In this document: positions 1-10,680 of the stretch, piece by piece
Numbering within the stretch: position 1 is the first letter of the stretch
Layout of the letters: each line of letters starts with the position of its first letter
Source of the DNA: Brevipalpus yothersi
Taxonomy: Eukaryota; Arthropoda; Arachnida; Trombidiformes; Tenuipalpidae
NCBI GenBank assembly: GCA_003956705.1
Contig: QZCP01000026.1
Coordinates: 103,585 to 167,584 of the forward strand
DNA length: 64,000 nt
Direction: 5' to 3'
The notes under the pieces: generated by a model
What the model was told of the DNA's origin: nothing
The model's input: the letters and a program-made list of their open reading frames with translations, nothing else
Database searches by the model: none
Made by a program: the position numbers and the translations under genes

Positions 1-1
1 C

Positions 2-823
2 CATCCTGTGGGCTGGGCTCAAGTGGTTGGACATGACCTAAAATCAACTTCCGAATACGCTGCTTCCTCCTTAGATAAAGTGATCAAAAAAAAAGTTGAC
101 GAAAAAGACGCGAGCTGGTCTCTATTTCCAATACCAAAAGTTGACAAAGAAGCTATCAAAAAAGCTGGTGTTAACTTTAAAGAAGGAATGAAACTAGAAG
201 CAATAGATCCTCTCAATCTTTCCACCATTTGTCCTGCCACGGTAACCAAAGTTTTAAGAAACAACTATCTTATGGTTGGCATCGATGGAGTGATGGCTGA
301 TGATGGATCAGACTGGTTTTGTTATCATGCTTCCTCTCCAAATATTTTACCTCTAGGATTTTGTTTACTCCAAAAAATTCCATTAACTCCACCGAAAGAA
401 TACTCCCAAGTTTTTGAATGGTATGATTATATCAAAGAGACAAATGCAACTGTGGCTCCTGCACATCTGTTCAAGCGGGATCAACCGAACCATGGTTTCA
501 AGGAAGGAATGCTACTAGAAGCTGTAGATCTCATGGTCCCCAAGCTGGTTTGTGTAGCCACCATTAAGAAAGTCGTTGGCAGGCTATTGAGAATACATTT
601 CACTGGTTGGGATGAAACATATGATCAATGGTGTGACTGTGAGTCACCCGAATTATACCCGATCGGATGGTGTCAAATGGTTGGATATCAGCTTGAGCCT
701 CCAAAAGGTCCTGATCCTGACACTCAAACATCCGTAGAAATCACCCCTAATAGCCATACTTCATCCAAAAAGCGTGATAAAACTCAAAAGAGTAAGAAGA
801 GAAAAGGCAACTCATCGGTCTAG
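2..823 (+). CDS. MBT-repeat chromatin reader, MBTD1-like (5' part missing)
   Basis: The frame is open from the window edge to a TAG at 821-823, so only the C-terminal ~273 residues are present. It begins at the HPVGWA end of one MBT repeat. A second repeat follows (about residues 55-130, starting NFKEGMKLEAIDP) and then a third (about 160-235, NHGFKEGMLLEAVDLM to YPIGWCQMVGYQLEPP). The protein ends in a short Lys/Arg-rich tail. MBT repeats bind mono- and dimethyl-lysine on histones through an aromatic cage; the DQW and GW residues of the cage are visible in the last repeat. The spacer (LTPPKEY, then EWYDYIKETNATVAPAHLF) and the ending straight after the last repeat resemble MBTD1, a TIP60/NuA4-associated factor. 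L3MBTL2 is the main alternative. No intron interrupts this stretch. The upstream exons lie outside the window. Confidence 0.85.
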   Translation, partial: HPVGWAQVVGHDLKSTSEYAASSLDKVIKKKVDEKDASWSLFPIPKVDKEAIKKAGVNFKEGMKLEAIDPLNLSTICPATVTKVLRNNYLMVGIDGVMADDGSDWFCYHASSPNILPLGFCLLQKIPLTPPKEYSQVFEWYDYIKETNATVAPAHLFKRDQPNHGFKEGMLLEAVDLMVPKLVCVATIKKVVGRLLRIHFTGWDETYDQWCDCESPELYPIGWCQMVGYQLEPPKGPDPDTQTSVEITPNSHTSSKKRDKTQKSKKRKGNSSV

Positions 824-1313
824 TCCAAAGGCTCAATTTCTCAAGAACACTCATGGACCGATACTCATGTCTCATAGAAAAGAGAATAGATTTCCAATGA
901 ATTCAGAGACACATTCATTGAATTGATTATAGGAACTCTTTTAAGAGCATTGATTGATAAATACATTTTCAAGGCAGGGCGAAGAGTGCCTTGTAGAGCT
1001 ATAAAAGTAAATGTACGTGTAGCTGAATGTGTGAGATCCTCTCAAGATTGAGATACGAAAGCGAGGGAGAGGGAACTTGTCGATGGCGCGAAATTAAGGC
1101 GATGCTCACTGCTGCAAATATCAGAGGTGGATTACAGCAAGTCTCCCACAGAGTTGTGACAATTTAAAGATGAGAATGAGGCTAGATGACAAACGAGAGA
1201 CGCCCTACAAATGAGTGCAGTTTGTTGCAGTGATACTTTTTGTACTTAAGCTCTTCATGCTTCATTGATAAAACTCATGCATGAGCGTTGCTGCTTCCAC
1301 TACAAATTGTATT
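824..1313. other. convergent intergenic region
   Basis: This 490-bp stretch separates the 3' ends of the MBT gene and the minus-strand Ly6 gene. It must contain both 3' UTRs. I see no coding exon, structured repeat or RNA gene in it. Confidence 0.5.
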
Positions 1314-2122
1314 TCATAAAGATGACTTCCTTATTAAAACAATTAGACTGACGAAACACGAACCGAGGGCTGTTATGATGCGAGGGCTCAAATCGACGCC
1401 AGAGTTACAACCATCGGTGAAGCAAACACAGGATTCTTGCATGATACCAACAGAATCACTTCGTTTTTGGCATCTTCCCATACGGTCTCCCTTCAAATCA
1501 TCAAGATATCCGCAAGATCTGATTACATGAATCGTTCCATCCACTATAGATAGCGTACAAATTGATGTATAAGAGGAAAGAAAAATTCACATGAGAAAAA
1601 ATAGAAGTTAGAATGATTCACGCAGAAAAATTTGAAAAGAGTTTCATTTTTTTCCTCTACATTTCCCATTAAACGATACAACTTACCTTTTTCGATTATT
1701 TTACGACACATTTCAACCGTTTGATTGGGATATTGAGCTTTTAATTCAGCATATCGCGGATCCAAGGTGCAATTCTTTTTGGCAAAAGGTTTATCAAAAA
1801 ATGGATCACCACAGGCCACATTAATGCGTGTTGTACAATCCCAACATTCTAGGGACCAAGCTATCCAAATATTATGATGAAAAGTGTAAACAAAAGTGTT
1901 AATTGAACCGCTGAATATTCATTTAAAAGAGTGCATCAAATGACAATGGGTCAGCGGGGCAGTATGAAAAGATATCAGTTGGGCCAACACAGAGAGAAGA
2001 AGGAGAGAGACAGAGAAAGAAAGAGAGAAAGAAAGAAAGGAAGCAAAGTACTCACCTTGGTGATGAAGAGCAATAAAGGTAAATATTCCAAGAGTAAGTA
2101 GAATTTGTTGTGATGAGAGCAT
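1314..2122 (-). CDS. sleepless/quiver-like Ly6 GPI-anchored protein
   Basis: Three exons join in phase: 2122-2056, 1860-1687 and 1543-1314, coding for 156 residues, close to the ~158 of Drosophila sleepless. Exon 1 is a signal peptide (MLSSQQILLTLGIFTFIALH). The mature part starts ECWDCTTRINVACGDPF, the typical opening of the sleepless/quiver branch of the Ly6/three-finger fold. It has ten cysteines, ending CVCFTDGCN, followed by a hydrophobic tail (ITALGSCFVSLIVLI) that fits a GPI-attachment signal. In Drosophila, sleepless regulates Shaker channels and nicotinic receptors in neurons. The exact paralogue cannot be told from sequence alone, because arthropods carry several Ly6 genes of this type. 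A TATAAA near 2200 lies about 80 nt upstream of the ATG and could be a core promoter. Confidence 0.85.
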
Positions 2123-4147
2123 TTTTGTGTGTGAATGGAATTGTGGAACTGATCACTATCAAACTTTGTGAAGCCTTGCTTACGAAAAAGTAATTGCTTG
2201 TTTATAAAATCATCAATTTGGAATAAAAATATTTATATCAATGTACGATGATAATGTTGACGGTAAAAGCGGAAAGTTGAGAGAGAAAAAATTTCAAATA
2301 TCTCAAATTTCACTTACACTAGGACCGCACCTCGCACACAGGTACACACAATATGAGTGAGAGTGAGATAGAGAGAGAGAGCAGGAAACAGAGAGAAAAG
2401 ATCTCAAACAGGCAAGCAAGAGAGAAGACAGTGCGATTGGCGCGCCAATTGCTTATTGCTTATTGTACAGAGAGACAGCTTTTTTGTCTCTCTTTCTCTT
2501 GAAATTCTTTCCAATATCTCAACTTTCTGAACTTATGGGATAAAAGAGAATGAAGAGAAGAGAGAGGTGAAAAGTTTTGTACCAGAGGAAGTCATGTGGT
2601 GTGATGTTTCGAAGGATAGGAGATTGGATGGATATTTGAAAAGTTCAAGATTTTGTTCAGAGGCGAAGAAAATTTTCGTGGAGAGAGAATTGTTCATTAT
2701 TTCGTGATGATTGCTTGAAGAAAATGATAAGAAGGCAATAATTTGGTAAATTGCTCTCTAGATCTAGAGTGGTCTAGGTTAGAAAGTTGTAAACAGGTAA
2801 TTTATCTGTGATGTTTGGTGTGGTTTAATTTTATTTGAAAGGTTTTTAATTCAGAACAGAATTTTCTTAGCTCTCTAATATTGCCAACTTTTTCTCTCTT
2901 CATACTCTTAGAAAGATGATTTCGAACAAAAATTGATCTCATAGAAATCTGTTCTTGAATCATTTCAGCGTTTCATTTCTATTTTGAGTATGAGCTGACC
3001 ATGAGTTGACCATGAACAAATTTATTCCAAAATGGTGCCTTTCGTCTGGAATGATGTGATTACTTCCAATTGACTGGATCGTTCGATTGAAGGAACTTTT
3101 TTCATCTACTTCCGTGAATTTCAAGGGAAAATTTTTTGCTACTCAATTTCATTGATAAAACAAACTACCAGAGAAATTCGATTGAATCACAATATTTGTG
3201 GGGTAATTATCTTAAAACGAGAGTTCAAGATGATATATGTCAGATGGTCAAACAGGCGACTTTTGAATCCATTGCCCTTCATGGGCGACAATGTCAATAG
3301 TTCTGTTTTCAGAGTTTAAGTTTAAGTTCATAATGGACGCGAATTTTGATCTGAACAATCAACAAAATGCGTAGTTTATCGAACGACATTTGATGTGCAT
3401 CTCAAGTCGGGAGCAGATCTTGACCGTTTTGATCGTACACACAAGTTTCGTCGTTTGCAGGTTTCGTAAAATCCATCAAAAATTGAGTTCGAGTCCATTA
3501 ACTTACAGTCATTTTGATAATAATTGAGCCAAACATTGGCAATAGGGTAGCATCGACTAGTGTTCTTGTCGCCAATGTTCAGCCCAATCATTATCAAAAT
3601 GGTTGTACCTTTCCGATTATCTTGTGGTAACTGTTCACGATAAAGTATTAAATCCTTCGATGAGATGGCTACTAAAACCATGAAAACTTGCAATCAAGTG
3701 AAAAGCTGACCATATCAGTGGAGTGAAAAAACAAAAAGAAACGGTAATCAAATCTAAGTGATTAGAATTATCGAGATCAAGATTAACTGCTCCAATCGAT
3801 ACAAAATTGTGATATGATAAACTTTTCAGGCGATAGTAACTGGAATTTGTTCCATTTTGAGATCAAAATTGATCGAATTGAATTGATGTCTGTTATTCGA
3901 ATCGAATATCATCAATTATGGAAAACAATATACAATAATTTGAGAATTATCGTCTCTAACTCTCAACATTTTTCAATCGAAAGTGTATCGATCAAGTTGA
4001 ACTGCTTGTTTGACATTGGAGAGAGGTAAACTTTTATCCTCTCAACAAAAACCCTCCACTCGAGGTAATAAAGAAAATAATTTAGCATATTATTCACATT
4101 CCATTCTGACAATAGTTGAGTGAAAATAAATGAATCGAATATCGGAA
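2123..4147. other. intergenic region between Ly6 gene and protease
   Basis: This 2-kb stretch is upstream of the Ly6 gene and downstream of the protease, both on the minus strand. It contains GA-rich stretches (about 2350-2420) and a minus-strand open frame at 3376-3693 that I do not accept as a gene. No other feature is supported. Confidence 0.4.
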
Positions 4148-6404
4148 TCAATAGTCGCAGACATAACTAGCGGGAACAAGATGCCTAATCATCTGTCTGA
4201 AATCTTTAACGATTGTATAAAAGCCGGGAGTTTCCTTATCTCCACACTGATCGTAGGCACCTGAAACTATTCCGATCAAATAAAATCGATTATTGTTTGG
4301 ATTTAAGTACATTAGAGGACCACCAGAATCACCCTGACATGCATCTCCTCCCGTTCTTCCATCAACGGCACACATATGATGTTCATGAATTGGTGGAATC
4401 TTGTATTTTTCCGGGTTTCGACGAACAGATGGATAATTCTTGAGAATATAATTCTTTACCATTCCAAAACATTTATCAGCTGTTGGAAGAAACAATTTTA
4501 AATCATGTTAATGATGTAGCAATGATTCATAATTATCATTGTCATTGTAGAAATTGCACTTGATAGTATCACTTTTCTACACCTTATTTGACATGTTAAA
4601 ATCGAAAGCTCATGATTCTAAGATGCAACAAACAAAATTTTCAGGCTTTTGGATCAACTTACTGTCAACATGGTATACATCCACATGCTGTAAAACCGTT
4701 GCCGTTCGTTGACGAGGTCCTAAGTGGCCCCAACCAGCAACAGTGAGCTTATCATAGGGCTCATAATCAGATTTTGGTATACAAATAGGACTAATTTTTC
4801 GACTAAATTTCACCGGCTTACGAAGTCGAAGTATGGCAAAATCATTGTGGACCGGCTTCTTGAAATCATAGTGTTTGGGTAAAATGAACCGCTCAACTGC
4901 TCGAGCTCTAGGTAATAGTAATAAATTGTGAGCCCCCAAAAATGCTTGAACAGCCTCAACATCTCGAGTGTTCCCTCTGGCATCGTGGACACAATGAGCT
5001 GCGGTCACTATATGTTGATGGTCTATCAGTGATCCTCCACATAGACCAAATTGAGTGGATCCTGGATAGTCGTAAAACCTAGGGAAAGTATAATATGTGA
5101 AAGATGGGAAAATAGATTTTTTGCTAGAAAGTAACTTTGACTTGAATCATTCTTCTAGCTTTTATGACAAAAAAAAGAGGTGTAAAATAGAAAAAATCAG
5201 ATAAGCATTCCAAGAAAATGAGAGAAATGTCTATTTTCAGACAATTGGATTTTTAGAATATGAAATCTGAAATACTACTGATTTCAAAGCGTAAAAAAGA
5301 TAATGTTTCAATCAAATGAGAGGCGTGAATATTTTACTGGTCAAGGCAAAATTTGAATAAGTTTCAAAAAAAGTTAAAATGATGAGTTGATTAAGTCTCA
5401 CAATCAAGCTTTACTATATAGATAGTGAACAGAAATATGGAAATCAGCCATCATCCATTGTTTATTTGAGCCATTATTAAATTTTCTCAACTTAAATGTT
5501 CTTTGTATGATTTTTTTCAGAGAAGAAGTGCTTTTCTCGTGTGGAGAATTTTCTTTGAGCTTCAAACTATGGATACATTCAGAACAACAAAAACACAAAA
5601 CATGATTCAGCCCTAGATTTAACGCTAAAAAATCAATCAACTGAGGCTTGATGATTTATAGAAGATGATAAAAGTTCACTGATCGAAGCTACTCTACGTT
5701 ATTTACATAAATCGTTTCTTATTCCTTTTTATCAGTCAGGGTTGTAGTGGATCAAATGGAACACAAATAGTCTCACCAGCATGATTCAAAAATTGAGACA
5801 AATATTTTTTCTCATGTCGAATTGCATTATTCAAACTTGACTATCGATTTCAGATTTCAGATTCATGAAGATTATAACTTTGAATGAATTTTTCTCCATG
5901 CTCAAGCAGTTAGCTTGCAACCCGTCCATGATGAGACTATCAAACTGGTATCTGAGCTCCAGAGAGATCTATAAAATTAGTTCATCAAAAAATATCTTCC
6001 TGATTGATGTGAATAGCAAGATTTCATAAAAATCTGATCCAAGTAATCTAATCTAATCAAATCAAATAAACAAAACTTTTCACCGAACCTGTTGCAAAAG
6101 ATAAACTTTCTACAAACTTCTGACACAGGCTCGAACAGATCACGAGAACACAACTAACTAACTCACCTGAGATGAACTACCCATGGATATTGATTCTCAG
6201 AGGTTTCATTGCCACCAAACACTCGACGCTGAACTCCAGCCTGGCCACAATCTAATGATAGAGCAGGCTAAAGGTGAATTTTCATGGGAGTAGATAGTCG
6301 TCAATTGTTACACTCTTACCGCAGTCAGTGAAACCACAAACGAATCTTATATCAATCAGTAGCACTAGATTTACACAGAAGATCCACAAATTTGAGGGAC
6401 TCAT
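4148..6404 (-). CDS. secreted trypsin-like serine protease (S1A family)
   Basis: Four exons join in phase: 6404-6320, 6251-6167, 5078-4663 and 4479-4148, giving 305 residues. The N-terminus (MSPSNLWIFCVNLVLLIDI) is a signal peptide. A short propeptide follows and activation should occur after Arg38, at RR/VFGGNETSENQYPWVV. The catalytic triad is present: His85 in TAAHC, Asp136 in NDFAILRL and Ser in GDSGGP. The Asp six residues before the serine (GGDACQGDSGGP) predicts trypsin-like cleavage after Lys/Arg. There is no clip domain between signal peptide and protease domain, so it is a simple secreted trypsin-type enzyme rather than a typical clip-domain cascade protease. Its substrate cannot be inferred. 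All splice sites are GT-AG; intron 2, about 1.1 kb, is the longest. Confidence 0.9.
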
Positions 6405-7034
6405 CACAAATTCTAGGAGTGGTCTCGATTCGAAGAGTGAATTTTTTCACTTCTCCGGAAGCTGGACAGTTCCGAAGAAAAATCGATTCCGGTGTGAAGC
6501 CAGGAGAGGAACATGTAAACCTTTCGAGTAGATTATTCAAGATGCCAATTATGATCCTGATTCGACACCGAATTTCCAATTGACTGGAAAATCATTCAAC
6601 TTTGAATTTGAAATCAAGCTCGACGGTGTCGCTGCTGATGAAGTAGATGATAATGATGCAATATTTTTACAAGTGAACAAAATCATTAGAAACGTTAACA
6701 ACGATCAAGCATTTCGATCTTTCACCCTCAGCACGCGCTCAAAATGCTCAATATGTGAATAAATATTCACTCTCAAGTCGAGCATTACTGGATATTTACA
6801 TCATCTCCTAACGTCCGGATGAAATATCATTCTGGCTCTGTTTGAAGGAGCCAAGAAAGCAACGAACAAATGAACGTAAGAGAGAGAGAGAGAAACGTTC
6901 GAACGTTGCAACGAATTGAGTAAAAGGGCGGGAAACGGTGGGGATGGCAGAGATAGGGTTGAAAGAATGGAATTTGATAGTGAAAATTGGTTGAGACAGT
7001 CAGGAGAGCATAAAAGATGCTCGGTGAGCAATAA

Positions 7035-7118
<84 letters not shown>

Positions 7119-9267
7119 TGGAAACCAGTAAAAGAGGATGGAATACTGTCACTTTCACTACTGATTCATTTTGCAATTGGTGTTTTCGTAAATAGGACAC
7201 CTTCCTTGATCATTAAACTAATTCAACAATTAAAATTTACTTTCTACACTTAACCTGATCAACATTGATCTGGTACAATGTGCGTTGCTTAACATTCAAG
7301 TATTACAGTCAAAAGATTTTACTGTATTCAAAACAAATCAGTTGACTCAAACATTGCGTTACCCCCCAAACATCTACATAACTCGATTGTTAGTGTTCAC
7401 AGATAATCGGATGATAATGAATGGTGACAATTTTTCTTCTTTTCTGTCCCCGTTCAATTGAAAAAATTGTCTCGCTTACTGCAAACTAAAAGAATCTGTT
7501 TACAAATGCTTATAAGTGAAAAAGTTGAGTGGTTTTTATGGTATCGGAAGAGTTTTTTGCCAAATGATCTCAAAATAAGGCCTATCTTGGACTGGAATTT
7601 ATATTTTGCGGATATCTCGGCCTGTGAATTGAGAAACAGTTTGAGAAAAAGAAAAAGTTTTTTTTACCAAACAAACCAATAAAAGTATTATTGAAATGGC
7701 ATCTCAGTGGTTGCCAGAAACTTTGATTTGGATTCAAGATTCGAACCATGAAAAAGATCCATGATATAAATCATCCCCAAGGAAGTGGAATGAATTGTTC
7801 TCATGGTGGAAATTTTTTAATCTAAGTTTATTTCATCCTTTCTATTTGAGTTCTCATTGACCAGCAGTCAGCTAACTTGGATGGCTAATTAAAATTTGCT
7901 CACGCTGATTTACAAGCTGTTTTTTACACACCATTCAGCAGTTTATCTCAGTATTTGTTTCCTTAATTTGAAACCGATATCTATAACCACAACTCCAGTT
8001 AGAGAATGCTATTCAATCGTTTTGCGGAAGATGAGCTATGATTACACTTTTCTCTTTCCTCAAAATACATAATAGTCGCAAATACTTAGAACTGACTGAT
8101 TGAAAGAAAGAAGAAGAAATCATAGTCTCAGTTATGAATGTGTCAAAATGATGTCGTAAAGAACATATTCGGAGAATCTCTGATAAACTTGAGTTGGGTA
8201 TGAAAGTTACAGGTGGATATAGGAGGCAAAAAAGCACAGTCAACAACTTCAACAACATACAACGTACAACAAGTTCTGATGAGTGCCGCTCAATTGAAGA
8301 ATCATATTCACAGCTTGGTTTTGAAAATCTCGATTCAAAATCATCGAATATTTAAACCGTTTTAGAAAATTTCCCCCATAAATGCTATCATCTGGAAAAG
8401 GCTTTCGGAAGATGTTGGACCCTGCATTCTAGGAACATTATTTTTCAAGCCAATCTATATATAATTTCCACATTTCCCTAATCAAGATAGATCATCTATC
8501 CATGATTCATTCTACAAGTTATCTCAATGAAAAAATTCAATCACAAAAGTTACAGCATGAGGGTTCAGAACGGAATAGAACTCTCTCTCAAAAATTTTTA
8601 AAAAAAAATTAATTTCGAAAATTTTCGAACATGCTGCTGCTGCTGCCCTCTAGAGGTGCGAATGAATCAAAATATTTTCAACTCGGAATATACATGTGCA
8701 TGTTACATGTATTTCAGTGAGAGGCTTATATTGCCGAAAAATTATCATTATCATTAGGAATAGAGAATTATCAGGAATTACAGTTAACACATTGATATAA
8801 TCATCATGTCCATCGTTTAACAGATATCTCAATACACGATTGTGTGACGTGTTAAAGAAAGGTGTTGATAAATTTACTATTTTCAATTGATCTGATCGCT
8901 CACTGGTGGACGCGTGAAAAGAGAGAGAAACAGGGCTCAATAGCCTTTGTGTGTGTTTCTTGTTCTCTCTCTTTCTCTCTCTCTCTCTCTATGTTTTTGG
9001 ATAAGATGTGATCGACCGTTCTTGGTGAACGCTGGACATCATCATGATCTCATGATACCAATATTGTTAAATCGAATATACCAAGTGTTTGTGAATATAT
9101 ATCTATAGCTCAACGTCGAATAAAGAGCTACAAGTGTAACTGATTGAGTGAATTGTGTCAAGAGGCTCAGTCATTTTTTCTTGCCCTATTCCGTGGTAAT
9201 AAAAACGCTTCTGATATTCAGAGGCCACATAATCGAATTTTTGTGGTAGAGCATCTCAATTGTCAGT
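6405..9267. other. intergenic region between protease and PCGF3 (divergent)
   Basis: This 2.9-kb region lies between divergently transcribed genes. It holds a 77-bp (AG)n tract, a (CTG)4 run near 8633, and a pyrimidine tract near 8965-8990. It must carry both promoters, but I cannot point to one. No exon is convincing on either strand. Confidence 0.4.
7039..7115. repeat. (AG)n microsatellite
   Basis: About 38 uninterrupted AG units lie in intergenic DNA. Open frames across it translate only to alternating Arg-Glu or Ser-Leu and are artefacts. Confidence 0.95.
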
Positions 9268-10327
9268 ATGATGGAACGAAGGATCAGCTTGAAATCATTG
9301 AATCCACATATAACGTGTCAAATTTGTAAAGGATACCTCATCGATGCGACAACAGTTGCCGAATGTCTTCATACATGTGAGTACTATGAGGAAATTTCTT
9401 GCATCTATATATTCAGTCTTCGATTAATTCAAGTTGATAATCTTTTTTCTTTCTCTCTTCACTCTTCACTCTACTCATTTAGTTTGCAAAAGTTGTCTCG
9501 TCAAACATTTGGAGGAACACAACACATGTCCTTCATGTTCACATGTGATTCACGAAAGCCAGCCATTGAACTACATTTCGTATGATAGGACTATGCAAGA
9601 TATAGTTTACAAACTTGTTCCTGATCTTCAACTAAGTAAGATATCAGAAGTGTCATATCAATGATTGTTTGATTATCATTTTTTTCTTGTCACTGGACCA
9701 TATCCAATAATAACCAAATACTCTTTTCAGATGAACAAAAGAGAGAAAGAGATTTCTATCGTAAACGAAATCTTCCCTATCCGAAAGCTGTTACTAATTC
9801 ATTCTCAGCAAATAATGAGAAAGATGTTCATAAATATCAGAATGAATCTAATTCAAATGAGGAGAATAGTGATTATCATCGATCTGATGAACAAGTAAAC
9901 ATCCTTCTCGAGAGTCAACCTGGTTGCAATTTGAAACAAATGAAGAGAAAATTTATAAGATGTTCTTCTCATGCAACGGTGACTCATCTGAAAAAGTTCG
10001 TGGCGAAGAAAGTTTTCAATAATTATGACAAATATAAAGAGGCAAGTAGAGAAACTTACATCTTATAAAATGAAAGTCTAGAAAGATCATGCAAGACCAT
10101 TGGTCTAACTTCCTTCTATCTTACTCTCTTTCAGATTGATATTCTTTGTAATGATGAATTATTAGGTAAAGATCATACGCTCAAATTTGTTTGGGTAACA
10201 CGATGGCGATACAAGGTAATTTTCTCATTTCATCAGGTCTAACTTTTCAGAATTTTCATGATCCCTTCTTTCTTTCCACCAGGATCCTCCTCTAAAACTT
10301 AACTATCGACCAAAGATAGATTTTTGA
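9268..10327 (+). CDS. PCGF3: Polycomb group RING finger protein 3-like (PCGF3)
   Basis: Five exons (9268-9376, 9483-9635, 9731-10041, 10135-10215, 10283-10327) give 232 residues; human PCGF3 has 242. The RING domain (about residues 17-57) has HITCQICKGYLIDATTV, then ECLHTFCKSCLVKHLEEHNT and CPSC, with all zinc ligands. LNYISYDRTMQDIVYKLVP follows directly, as in PCGF3/5. The C-terminal RAWUL domain contains YHRSDEQV, RKFIRCSSHATVTHLKKF, and GKDHTLKFVWVTRWRYK, ending at NYRPKIDF. PCGF3 pairs with RING1 in variant PRC1 to monoubiquitinate histone H2A. The first of two consecutive ATGs was taken as the start. Intron 3 uses a GC donor (GAG/GCAAGT at 10042), supported because the only nearby GT option breaks the frame. 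PCGF5 is the closest alternative name. Confidence 0.92.
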
Positions 10328-10680
10328 GCTTTGAGAGCCATCATATATTCCGTTATGTTTATCTCCACTGTGATGATCCTATTTATGAACTATCTTGATC
10401 AATTTCAATGTACTTCGTTCGATATATATATGTTGCAGCAGATACCATTTGTAAATAACCACAGGCCATTTTCTCAAACCTTGGAATTTTTTATCTCATC
10501 TAGCTGCAAACCAGATAATCTTGAAGAAACATAAAATGTCAAAAATTTCCAGGAAATTTTGTGAATATCTTTCAAATCATCCGTTTACTTTCCCACAGTC
10601 ATCCAGGGTTCGTTCCGGTCGACTTGGGTAGCAAAGTTCAGTCTCATCAAGAATTAGAGGCGATTTAACAAAACATGTAT
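10328..10680. other. convergent intergenic region
   Basis: A 353-bp stretch between the 3' ends of PCGF3 and WDR36. It holds 3' UTR sequence only; no other feature is visible. Confidence 0.4.

Noticed and set aside
3376..3693. Minus-strand open frame of 105 codons with several cysteines and an internal GTAAGT donor
   Set aside because: It has no recognisable family, no good acceptor, and no partner exon in phase. It may be a lost 5' exon of a neighbouring gene, but support is too thin.
8630..8660. (CTG)n followed by a short palindrome CCTCTAGAGG, possibly a transposon end
   Set aside because: No second end or target duplication was found nearby.
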